DNA of 60,000 nt from an uncultured Prevotellaceae bacterium (lineage in GTDB: Bacteria > Bacteroidota > Bacteroidia > Bacteroidales > Bacteroidaceae), in contig CAMVKN010000017.1 of NCBI GenBank assembly GCA_947168045.1, positions 1 to 60,000 of the forward strand. Direction: 5' to 3'. Made by a program: the position numbers and the translations under genes. Shown here piece by piece: positions 34,582-43,600 of this stretch. Each line of letters begins with the position of its first letter. Positions within the stretch are counted from its first letter, which is position 1. The notes under the pieces are model-generated. The model did no database searches. It was given only the letters and a program-made list of their open reading frames with translations, and was not told the DNA's origin.

Positions 34582-36111
34582 TTAGTCTGGGTCAACGGCT
34601 TTCACTGGGCTCTGCTGTGTGGCCGTGCTGCCATCGTCGAGGATGATGTCTACCACCCCCACAGCATCGATGATGGAGATGTTCTCATCGTCGTTGGTGT
34701 TGGCGGCCACCTCGATGAAGTTGTCAGCCCGGCTACCCAGGATGCAGTCCACGACCATGACGGCATCAATGATTGACACTTCGTCATCGCCATTGGAATC
34801 GCCGTTCTTATAGACTGACAGTCGACCGTTGCGTGTAGAGGCGGTGACCACTGTCTCGTCCTCCTCTGTCACGCTCACCTGATTGATTTTCACCTGGTAG
34901 TTCTGCGCGGTCTCAATATCCTCGGCCACATTGATAGTGAACACCAGTAGCGCTGCATTGCCAGCAGGCACAGATCCTCCCGTCAGCGTGAATACGTAGT
35001 TCGTAGCATCCATCTTCGTATACGACACGCTATAGCCCACGGCCTTCTCCGACATCTCCACTTGCGAGAAGTCAGGTGTCAGCACCTCAGGAAACTCTAG
35101 CTGGAAGGTCATGTCCGTCAACGTCTTGATGCTCGACAGATAGATGGGGAACTTCACCGTTGCTCCAGGCTTCGTCACCTTGTTCATCAGGAAGAAAGCG
35201 TGCTTCGTTGTAGTGGGCATGCCTGGTTCCGAAGGGCTGCCAGGGTTGAACTCCCAGCGGGCCTCAAAGTCCTGAACAGCCTCGGTGGTCACTGTGTAAG
35301 AGAACTGTGTCAGCTTGGTGTACAGTTCACCATTCAGGTACCACCCAAGGAAGGTGTAGCCATCGTTGGTGTAGGCCGTCAGCGTGACGCTCTGTCCTTC
35401 CTGTAGCCGCTGTGTAGTCCAGCTGACGCTGCCACCCTCGGTGCAGGTTGCCGTCAAGTTGTGCTTGGGTTTCAGCGTAGGCTCAGCAGGCTCGGCAGGG
35501 TTGCTTGGGTTAAACGTAAAGCGACCTGTTAGCATCACATGATGAGCTGTCGTAGTATAGTCGAATGTGGTGCTTGACGACAGTTTGTTGCCATCAGGGT
35601 CATACCATCCGTCAAAGTCAAAGCCAGCGTCACAGTAAGCACGCAGCGTTACTTGCTTGTCAGCCAGATAGCTGCCACCACCACTCACGCTGCCACCTTC
35701 AGTGGCCGTGAGTGCCAGTTTGAAGTACATGATGGTCTTTGGCTCAGCAGGGTCGGCGGGAGCATCGGGGTCGAAAACGAAGTTGGCCGTCAGTTGCTCA
35801 TGTCCCTCCTGCTTGGTATAGGTAAAGTTTTGTGCTGTAGAGACCGTCTCGCCGCTGGCATTTGTCCATCGCAGGAATCGGAAGCCCTCATTAGCGTAGG
35901 CATTGAGGCTCACATTCTTGCCAGGCGCATAGCGTCCGCTGCCACTGGCTGAGCCTGCCTCCGATGGTGTGACGCGCAGGTCGAGACGCATGGCGGGCTG
36001 CTCAGGCTCTGGTGGGTCGGCAGGATTGAACGTGTCATCCTGTGCCCACAGGCCTGTGCTGCCCGTAAAGAGCAGCACAAGCAGCGTGGTTAGATATCTG
36101 ATTCGTTTCAT
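34582..36111 (-). CDS. Exported InlB-repeat / cohesin / dockerin protein
   Basis: This 509-residue protein has a signal peptide (to about residue 23), then three repeats of about 85 residues of the divergent InlB B-repeat type ('EGGSVSGGGSYLADKQVTLR', 'EGGSVSWTTQRLQEGQSVTL'), each ending in a Pro-rich linker like FNPSNPAEPAEP. A cohesin-like domain follows (about residues 300-430), then a type I dockerin with two calcium loops ('DSNGDDEVSIIDAVMVVDCI' and 'NTNDDENISIIDAVGVVDII'). It lacks the usual sorting tail. Cohesin plus dockerin suggests non-covalent assembly at the cell surface, possibly with the cohesin-like neighbour. No enzyme domain is seen. Confidence 0.87.
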   Translation of the reverse strand: MKRIRYLTTLLVLLFTGSTGLWAQDDTFNPADPPEPEQPAMRLDLRVTPSEAGSASGSGRYAPGKNVSLNAYANEGFRFLRWTNASGETVSTAQNFTYTKQEGHEQLTANFVFDPDAPADPAEPKTIMYFKLALTATEGGSVSGGGSYLADKQVTLRAYCDAGFDFDGWYDPDGNKLSSSTTFDYTTTAHHVMLTGRFTFNPSNPAEPAEPTLKPKHNLTATCTEGGSVSWTTQRLQEGQSVTLTAYTNDGYTFLGWYLNGELYTKLTQFSYTVTTEAVQDFEARWEFNPGSPSEPGMPTTTKHAFFLMNKVTKPGATVKFPIYLSSIKTLTDMTFQLEFPEVLTPDFSQVEMSEKAVGYSVSYTKMDATNYVFTLTGGSVPAGNAALLVFTINVAEDIETAQNYQVKINQVSVTEEDETVVTASTRNGRLSVYKNGDSNGDDEVSIIDAVMVVDCILGSRADNFIEVAANTNDDENISIIDAVGVVDIILDDGSTATQQSPVKAVDPD

Positions 36112-36120
36112 AAGCCATCA

Positions 36121-39100
36121 CTATTTTACAATGACCTTCTTGCCATTCACAACATAGACGCCCTTTGTCGGGGTTGTAACATTCTGACCATTGAGGTTGA
36201 AGTAGCGGTTGGCCTTGGCATCATCCTGCTTCACGTTCGTAATCTCGGTGACGACCGTTCCGCCCACGCGCAGCTCAAAGCGACTGTCATTCGTTCCAGC
36301 GCTGGCCGTGAAGGTATAGCGGACATCATTTGCCAGCAAGGTCTCTATGCCAGTCTCATGGTCTACCAGCACTAAATTGGCGAAGCTGTTGCGTGGTACT
36401 GAGATGGTGTATTCGCCATCGACAGAAACGCGGAAGCCTAACTGCACTGAACCTGCGTCAAGCGGGCGCTCGTTGATAGCCAGCTGTTCCCCATTCTCAA
36501 TGGAGTAAATCTGCGGCACGGCAGCATCCATTGACATGAACTTCGAGGCATCGCGGTTCAGCTCATAGCCCATCTCTGCCTGCGGGTTCATCACAAAGCG
36601 GGTCTTGTCCGTCAGTTCACCGTCGCTCAGTTCCACATCTATCAGCCTGCGCTCTGAGGGGGCAGTGGCGCGTGCACCATTCTGGCTTTCAATCACGCTC
36701 GTCAGCTGGCGTCCGTCGATGGGGAACGAGATGCTGTTCACCTCATCGGGACACTGCACGAAGAAGGCCTGGCCCGGCTCAATGGCATAGTCGTCGTCAA
36801 TGATTGAGTAGGCCGTGTAGTTACGGTTGTTCACATTCCAGACTGTGATTGGAGCTGTAAAGTTCAGTTTATGAATATTGTAGTAGCTGAGCCAGGGGTT
36901 ACCAACCAGGTTCCAGCCCTTGTTGGCGGTACTTTCAGAAGAATTCTCAGCAAGTGACTTTACGAACTCTCTGTTTGAGAACACATACTGTTTAGTTTCA
37001 TTATCCTGCGCCTTAAAACTACTCCAGACATCTTTGCTGGTTTGGAAGATGAAGCCAGTACCTGCCGGGATAACATCATCTTTCGAATAGTTCTTCCAGT
37101 TGCCTCCAGTTCCGTTTTCTGCACGATTAGCTCCATCATAGTAGCGAATAGCAAAGCTGGCGGGGCATTCAATATCACTTACCTTTGTATCGAAAGGAAG
37201 CGAAATGAAATACCACCTGTTTTTTGATGTATAATACCCCATCTGATATTTTCCTGCGATGGTGATATTTTCGCATGAGCTGATTACTTTCGACGACATG
37301 CTCAGGTCGTTGCCATTGCGTTCTGTATAGAAGTCACTTATTCCCATTGCGTCATTGCCAGTAATTGAAAGGGTACCCTGACCTCTTACACGCACGACAG
37401 GAGATCCTTCAAAGCGTTGGCCTGCTAATAGATTGAGCGGTTTAAAGATTTGCCATTCGTTTATATCCGCCGTGCTGAACCCGACAATATTATAGTCGTA
37501 CCAATAGCCGTCCTGCTTGTAGGTGTTCACCAGATAGTCGGGAACATGCACGGTCAGGATGTTCTTGTCGCAGCCTTTAAGAATATCATTAGGCGAGACC
37601 ATTGTAGGCGACTTCAGATAGATGTCAGTCATGCTGGTGCAATACTGCACTACGCGCGACGGGGCACTATACATAGAGGTTGGGAACTCGATGGTTTTCA
37701 GATTGCAGTACTCAAACGCCTCACTGCTCACACTGACATTCTCGCGGATGACGACATTGTCAAGGTTGCAGCGGCTGAAAGCATACGTTCCGATGCTGGT
37801 AACACTGGCGGGGATACTCGTCCTGTATGAGTAGCAATTATGAAAAGCCGACCATTCGATAGAAATTACGCCCTCAGGTATTTCAAAGGGCTGCAGCCCT
37901 TTGCATTCAAGGAAGCAAGAATACGGAATGGTTCTCGCTGAAGCAGGCCATACAACTTCTTCAAGTGACTGATTATAAGAAAAAGCTCCTTCACCAACAA
38001 GAGTTACTGTCTCAGGCAGGATTGCTGTTTTTATTCTGGTATACTTGAACGCATATTCACCTATTGTCTCCAATCCATCTGGGAAAGTGATATGATCAAG
38101 AGGCGTCCTATAAAACGCATACTCCCCTATAGTTTTCAGCATTGTGGGCAATTTTACTTCATGGAAGAATGAGAGATTGCTGCTATGCCTGTAACTACTT
38201 AGTTGTTCCTTGGGAATCTCTGTTATCTCAGCATTGGTCAAGTCAAGTGCAAACAGGCTGGTCATCATCATTATTCGTTCCCAGTCATCACTGTTCATCG
38301 GACCGCTGACTACCAGCTTCCGTACATTCTGTATGTGGTCAGTGTTTTTCAGCACCTCAGTGCCAAGGCTACCAGGCTCTAAAAGACTAACCGTAATGGT
38401 CGGCGTCTTTTCGATGCCCACATTATACAAGTATCCACTTGCATTACTAGAACCGTCATTTTCAAAAACCCATTTGATGACGTGCTTGCCTGGCCCCATT
38501 TCCACATAGTGGTTTTGGCCCGATTCAACAGCTTGGCCATTGTTGTTGTAAGCAACAAGCTCGTCATCAAGATACACCTTATTCCATAAGCCTCGTGCTT
38601 CATAAACCAAAGTGGCATCTTCATCTGTTACCACAGTTGCAACAAGAGTTGTTCGACCACCGTCTTTGATTTGTGGAGAAGAGAAATAATCATTATTATA
38701 GGTTTTCCAATCAGAGTTTGGACTTGAGAAGAGAATGGGATAATCTGACCAGCTCTTTGTAGTATAAGACCCTGTTATAGAATAGGCATTGTTCAGCTTG
38801 TCTGCTGCAGCCTGTAGTTGAGCATTTGTGCTGGATTCATTCTCATAGACTGCCTCATATTCATCTATATTGAATCCTGTATTGGCCTCCAATGCTCTAT
38901 AGAGATTACGTTTGGCAATAAAGCGGGCTGCCTCGTCAGCATCCATCAGTTGCCATGCAATGTTACCTTCTGTCAAATTAGCGTATATTCGGTCACCGTT
39001 TCTTCCGTCATAGCCAATGAAATGCTCTCGGTTGGCGTAATAGACACGCTGAATGGTATAACCACCCTCAACCTCAGCAACAGTGAAACGATAAGAGTCC

Positions 39101-39432
39101 ATATTTGGATCTGAGGATTTCACAGAAAACAGTTCACTCTCGTATGAGTACCAATATCTGTCTCCATCAACAAACATGATATTGTACTGCGTGCCATTGA
39201 CCAAAGAAATCTTCACAGCTTTTCCTTGGTCTGTCCTTGCCCATGGATAGCCATTACCTGTGCTGGTTTCAAAAGAAAGGAATCGGTCGCAGCCTACATT
39301 GTAGAGATAATACACATTACCACTTTCCAAAGCCAAGGTTTCAGGCATGGTCGGGGCTGTTCTGGCCCAGGCACTATACACTGAGCAGATGCTTGCTATT
39401 GCAAAGGCAAGCAGGAATCTTAGTTTATTCAT
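36121..39432 (-). CDS. BspA-type leucine-rich-repeat surface protein
   Basis: This exported protein of about 1103 residues has a signal peptide (MNKLRFLLAFAIASICSVYS), then an N-terminal region (about 25-200) with repeated 'YLYNVGCDRFLSF'-like strands, a helical FIVAR-like segment, and BspA LRR_5 repeats at about 425-625 ('LKTIGEYAFYRTPLDHITFP', 'DGLETIGEYAFKYTRIKTAI'). The C-terminus 'YFNLNGQNVTTPTKGVYVVN' then GKKVIVK is the sorting-tail form. It probably binds host or microbial ligands. The start at 39432 gives the signal peptide. It is the first gene of the four-gene operon and more AT-rich than its neighbours. Confidence 0.9.
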   Translation of the reverse strand: MNKLRFLLAFAIASICSVYSAWARTAPTMPETLALESGNVYYLYNVGCDRFLSFETSTGNGYPWARTDQGKAVKISLVNGTQYNIMFVDGDRYWYSYESELFSVKSSDPNMDSYRFTVAEVEGGYTIQRVYYANREHFIGYDGRNGDRIYANLTEGNIAWQLMDADEAARFIAKRNLYRALEANTGFNIDEYEAVYENESSTNAQLQAAADKLNNAYSITGSYTTKSWSDYPILFSSPNSDWKTYNNDYFSSPQIKDGGRTTLVATVVTDEDATLVYEARGLWNKVYLDDELVAYNNNGQAVESGQNHYVEMGPGKHVIKWVFENDGSSNASGYLYNVGIEKTPTITVSLLEPGSLGTEVLKNTDHIQNVRKLVVSGPMNSDDWERIMMMTSLFALDLTNAEITEIPKEQLSSYRHSSNLSFFHEVKLPTMLKTIGEYAFYRTPLDHITFPDGLETIGEYAFKYTRIKTAILPETVTLVGEGAFSYNQSLEEVVWPASARTIPYSCFLECKGLQPFEIPEGVISIEWSAFHNCYSYRTSIPASVTSIGTYAFSRCNLDNVVIRENVSVSSEAFEYCNLKTIEFPTSMYSAPSRVVQYCTSMTDIYLKSPTMVSPNDILKGCDKNILTVHVPDYLVNTYKQDGYWYDYNIVGFSTADINEWQIFKPLNLLAGQRFEGSPVVRVRGQGTLSITGNDAMGISDFYTERNGNDLSMSSKVISSCENITIAGKYQMGYYTSKNRWYFISLPFDTKVSDIECPASFAIRYYDGANRAENGTGGNWKNYSKDDVIPAGTGFIFQTSKDVWSSFKAQDNETKQYVFSNREFVKSLAENSSESTANKGWNLVGNPWLSYYNIHKLNFTAPITVWNVNNRNYTAYSIIDDDYAIEPGQAFFVQCPDEVNSISFPIDGRQLTSVIESQNGARATAPSERRLIDVELSDGELTDKTRFVMNPQAEMGYELNRDASKFMSMDAAVPQIYSIENGEQLAINERPLDAGSVQLGFRVSVDGEYTISVPRNSFANLVLVDHETGIETLLANDVRYTFTASAGTNDSRFELRVGGTVVTEITNVKQDDAKANRYFNLNGQNVTTPTKGVYVVNGKKVIVK

Positions 39433-39881
39433 AATCGTTACTTTTAGTTGGTTAATAAATAATTCTGATATTCTTTCTATTAGGTATTCGCCAGACCCAT
39501 ATACACAAAAATAGCGTGGAACTGCTATTGCTCCACATCTCCGTGTTGAGGTCCTGAGAAAACCCATATAGAAAGATACAGACATAACAAGCCCACGCTA
39601 CACGCGTGAACCAATGTTACTCCGCCTTGTCTATATTGTGAAATTTCTCAGGTTTCAACACACAAGACAGAAGCACATCGCTTCATTTTTTATTCCCACG
39701 AAAGAAGCCCCCGCCCTGCATCTTGCCATCCCCAACGGGATGGGCTGCATTGACTTCGGCATCCGCCACAATTGGACAGACGGGGCAAAGATACAAATTT
39801 TTCTGTAATCAGCAAAGAAAAGAAAAGAAAAATTTGGGAGATAAGGAAAAAATGCCTACTTTTGCACAAAATACATTTGAC
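39433..39881. promoter_or_regulatory. Divergent intergenic region with two promoters
   Basis: On the minus strand TATTTTTG (39513-39506) is a likely -7 box for the LRR gene. On the plus strand TTTG (39833-39836), 20 nt, TACTTTTG (39857-39864) is a perfect promoter for the toxin-antitoxin pair and places its start at 39882. Between them lies a stretch with no clear gene. A short CCATCCCCAACGGGATGG hairpin is at 39727-39744. Confidence 0.7.
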
Positions 39882-40202
39882 ATGGAAGCGACACTACAGA
39901 CTAATCGTGATGAGGCTGTTATCCATAATGCCGAGCAAAAGGTAGAAAGGCGTTTTATTCCAAGAGAACGTCTTTCGGGCTATTTGTCGGAGGTAAGTAT
40001 GGAGGATATACCTTGGGCAGTGAATTTTCTGGTTAGACAATTGGCACAAGCCCATGAGCCAATTAAACCTCAGAAGCGGCATGCGTGGGAAGACTACAAA
40101 TTATCATCCGAGATAGAGGCTCTTTCCTCGTTTGAGAGGACAGCTCTTCCTATTGACTATCATATTGCATTAAAGGAAGCATTGGAAGAAAAGAACAGAT
40201 GA
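39882..40202 (+). CDS. Probable antitoxin partner of the PIN toxin
   Basis: This 106-residue protein has a likely DNA- or toxin-binding helix region and an acidic/helical C-terminus. An in-frame ATG at 39852 lies upstream of the perfect promoter's TACTTTTG (39857-39864), so the start at 39882 (MEATLQTN) is preferred. Its stop overlaps the PIN gene by ATGA. I do not recognise its family; the position and coupling argue for an antitoxin. Confidence 0.78.
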   Translation: MEATLQTNRDEAVIHNAEQKVERRFIPRERLSGYLSEVSMEDIPWAVNFLVRQLAQAHEPIKPQKRHAWEDYKLSSEIEALSSFERTALPIDYHIALKEALEEKNR

Positions 40203-40624
40203 AGGTATTTTTGGACACCAATGTAATCCTTGATTTCTACGACAGTGAGCGGGGACACTATCAGCCCGCTGCCATAGTTTTTGACTTGGCCTTACGAGAA
40301 GAAATAAGTCTGTCAGTCTGCGGGCTAAGTTTCGTCACTGCCTTCTTCCTGCTTCATGGCAAATATGACAAGACTTTACTCTACGAGAAAATGCGCACGC
40401 TTTTTAAATTGTGTAACGTCACACCTGTGGATGCTGCAATCATAGAAAAAGCCCTTCTTCAGGAGCACCATGATTTTGAAGATGCGGTGCAATATTTTTC
40501 CTCAAAGACAATTGATGCAGATATCATTCTGACTCGTGACAGGAAAGGCTTCAATGAGTTTGAAATACCTCACATGTCACCTTCAGATTTTCTAGACAAC
40601 TACCTTGCCGGGAATCGGATATGA
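40199..40624 (+). CDS. PIN-domain toxin (VapC-like ribonuclease)
   Basis: This 141-residue PIN protein begins 'MKVFLDTNVILDFYDSERGH' with the first metal-binding Asp. It carries a mid acidic 'HHDFEDAVQYFSS' and ends near 'ADIILTRDRKGF', the usual positions of the other metal ligands. Such toxins cleave tRNA or rRNA. It is translated with its partner through a 4-nt overlap. It is AT-rich relative to dnaE. Confidence 0.9.
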   Translation: MKVFLDTNVILDFYDSERGHYQPAAIVFDLALREEISLSVCGLSFVTAFFLLHGKYDKTLLYEKMRTLFKLCNVTPVDAAIIEKALLQEHHDFEDAVQYFSSKTIDADIILTRDRKGFNEFEIPHMSPSDFLDNYLAGNRI

Positions 40625-40661
40625 TTTCCATGTCTTCATCTGATGGTGGTATGCGAGAAAG

Positions 40662-40686
40662 CCCCCTCCACCGAAGATGGAGGGGG
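40662..40686. terminator. Hairpin between the PIN gene and dnaE
   Basis: CCCCCTCCA (40662-40670) pairs with TGGAGGGGG (40678-40686) around CCGAAGA. There is no strong T-run. It may terminate both convergent genes, or be a small relative of the C-rich palindromes. Confidence 0.55.
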
Positions 40687-40693
40687 ACGGTTG

Positions 40694-43600
40694 TCAGTTA
40701 ATCTTGTAGTCCAGGGCTGAGTTGCTCGTGATGTAGTCTATCAGCTGGTGCTTCACGTCAATGTTGAAGATATTCGAACGCAGCAGGACATGGTTCTTGC
40801 CCGTGCTGTCACGTAGCTGGAAGTACACCTTCGTCTTTCCCGGAAGCTCACTCATAATCTCGCTGAGGTCAGCCACCACCTGTTCGCTCAGCAGGTCGCT
40901 GACCATGGAGATGGTGATGCGGTCGATGGCCTTGTCCTTCACCGACTGCAGGTACTGCACGTCGCTGACCTTCAGCTCAAGTGTATTGCTGTCGCGGAAG
41001 CGGGGACGCAGCTTGGCGGTGACATAGACTGAGGCACCCTCTGTGAACATGCCGTTCCAGCGCCCCCAGTCCTCGCCGAAGAGTGCCAGCTCGCCCGAGC
41101 CGTCATAGTCCTCGATGGTGACGAAGCCACACGGCTCGCCGCGCTTGGTGAACTTCGGACGCACGGCGGTGACGATGCCACCCAGCACCACGTCGTCGCG
41201 TCCCTTCAGCTTCTGCACGTCAGACAGCTCCTGGCACGTGGTGTTACAGAGGTTGTCGAGCACGATGCGGTACTCGTCAAGCGGATGGGCCGAGAGATAG
41301 ATGCCCACCAGGTCGCGCTCCTTGTTCAGGCGCTCTATGTCGCTCCACCGCACGTCGGTCTTGGGCACTGGCGGTGTGGCAATGGGCACGCTGTCGAAGC
41401 CGCCGAAGAGCGAGTTCTGCGCCTCCGCCTTTGCCTGCTGGTACAGCTGTCCGTAGCGCACCAGGGTGTCGAGGAACACCTCGCCCTTGCTGTTCTCAGC
41501 GAAGTAAACCTCACGACGGATGCCGAAACCGTCGAAGCCGCCGCTGAGGGCGAGGCTCTCGAAAGCCTTTCGGTTGACGCTGGCAAAGCTGACACGCTGT
41601 GCAAAGTCGAAGATGGACGCGTAGGGACCGTTCTTCTGGCGCTCGTTGATGATGGCCTGTGCCGCGCCGTCGCCCATGCCCTTGATGGCAGCCAGTCCGA
41701 AGCGTATCTCACCGTGCTGGTTCACACCGAACTTCAGGTACGACTCGTTCACGTCGGGGCCCAGCGTGGCAATGCCCATCTGCTTGCACTCGTCCATCAG
41801 CTTCGTTATCTCCGTTATCTGGTCACGGCGCCGCGTCATGATGGCGGCCATGTACTCAGCCGGATAGTTGGCCTTCAGGTAGGCCGTCTGGTAGGCCACC
41901 CACGAGTAGCAGGCGGCGTGCGACTTGTTGAAGGCGTAGGAGGCGAACTTCTCCCAGTCCGTCCATATTTTCTCCAGTATGGCAGGGTCGTGGCCGTTCC
42001 GTTTTCCGCCCTCTATGAACTTCGGCTTCATGGCGTTGACGATGTCAATCTTCTTCTTACCCATGGCCTTACGCAGGGCGTCGCTCTCACCACGGGTGAA
42101 GTCGGCCAGCTGTCGGCTCAGCAGCATCACCTGCTCCTGATAGACGGTGATGCCGTAGGTGTCCTTCAGGTACTTCTCCATGCAGGGGATGGGGTAAGTA
42201 ATCTCCTCACGGCCGTTCTTACGGGCAATGAACTGCGGGATGTAGTCCATAGGTCCCGGACGGTAGAGGGCGTTCATGGCGATGAGGTCCTCGAAGACGG
42301 TGGGATGCAGCTCACGCAGGTATTTCTGCATGCCGCTGGACTCAAACTGGAAGGTGCCTATGGTGCGGCCCTGCTGGTACAGCTCGTAGGTCTTCGGGTC
42401 GTCGATGGGTATGGTGTCCAGGTCGACGTCGATGCCCCGCGTCAGCTTGATGTTGGCGCAGGCCTCCTTCAGCTCCGACAGCGTCTTCAATCCCAGGAAG
42501 TCCATCTTGATGAGTCCTGTCGACTCAATGACGTGTCCGTCATACTGCGTGCAGTTGGTCTTGGTGTCCTTGAAGTCAGGGTCGTCAGCCGTTGACACCG
42601 GCACCCAGTCGCTGATAGGGTCGCGGCAGATGATGAAGCCGCAGGCATGGATGCCCGTGCCGCGCACCGTGCCCTCCAGCATCTTCGCATACTTGATGGT
42701 GTTGGCCAGTGCAGGGTCGGTGCTGGCCTCAGCCTCCTGCAGCTCGCGCGTACATTTAATAGCATTGGGCAGGTTCATCTTCATGCCGTCGGGCAGACGG
42801 TCGGGGATGGCCTTGCACAGCGCGTTGCTGATGGACAGCGGCACCTTCTCCACACGCGCCACATCCTTGATGCTGTTCTTCGTGGCCATCGAGGCATAGG
42901 TGATGATGTGTGCGCAGTTCTCATGGCCATACTTGTCCATGACCCACTTCAGCACCTTGCCACGGCCGTCGTCGTCGAAGTCGGTATCAATATCAGGCAG
43001 CGAGATACGGTCGGGATTCAGGAAACGCTCGAACAGCAAGTCATACTTCAGCGGGTCAATCTTGGTGATGCCCAGACAGTAGGCCACCACGCTGCCGGCG
43101 GCCGAGCCACGGCCGGGCCCCACCCACACGTCCAGCTCGTCGCGGGCTGAGTTGATAAAGTCCTGCACGATGAGGAAGTAGCCAGGGAAACCCATCGCCT
43201 TCATGATGTGAAGCTCGAAGCGGATGCGGTCAAGGACTTCGGTCCCTCCCGGCCCCCCCTGGGGGGGGAGAGCGGACAGGGCTGCAATAATCTCTTCAGT
43301 CGTCAGGGATTCCTCCTCCCCCCCCAGGGGGGGCTGGTGGGGGGCACCATATCGCTTATATGCTCCCTCATAGGCCAGCTTAGCCAAGTAGTCGGCCTCG
43401 AACTTGATGCGGTAGAGCTTGTCGTAGCCGCCCAGCTTCTTGATTTTCTTCTCACCCTCCTCGCGGGGCAGCGGGTTCTCGCCGTTCTCGTCGGTGGTGA
43501 ACTCGCGGTAGAGGTCCTCCTCGCTGAACTTCTGCCGCCACTGCTCCTCGGTGCCGAAGCTCTCGGGAATGGGGAAGAAGGGCATGATGGGGTCATGGTC

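Noticed and set aside
39560..39800. Possible riboswitch or leader RNA upstream of the LRR operon
   Set aside because: There is one short hairpin (39727-39744) only, upstream of the probable -7 box and so not in the LRR transcript; no known riboswitch core was recognised.
41285..42595. 436-codon plus-strand open frame inside dnaE
   Set aside because: It is antisense to the conserved polymerase core. Its composition (Val, Leu, Gly, Gln, His) is that of a reverse-complement frame and no domain is visible.
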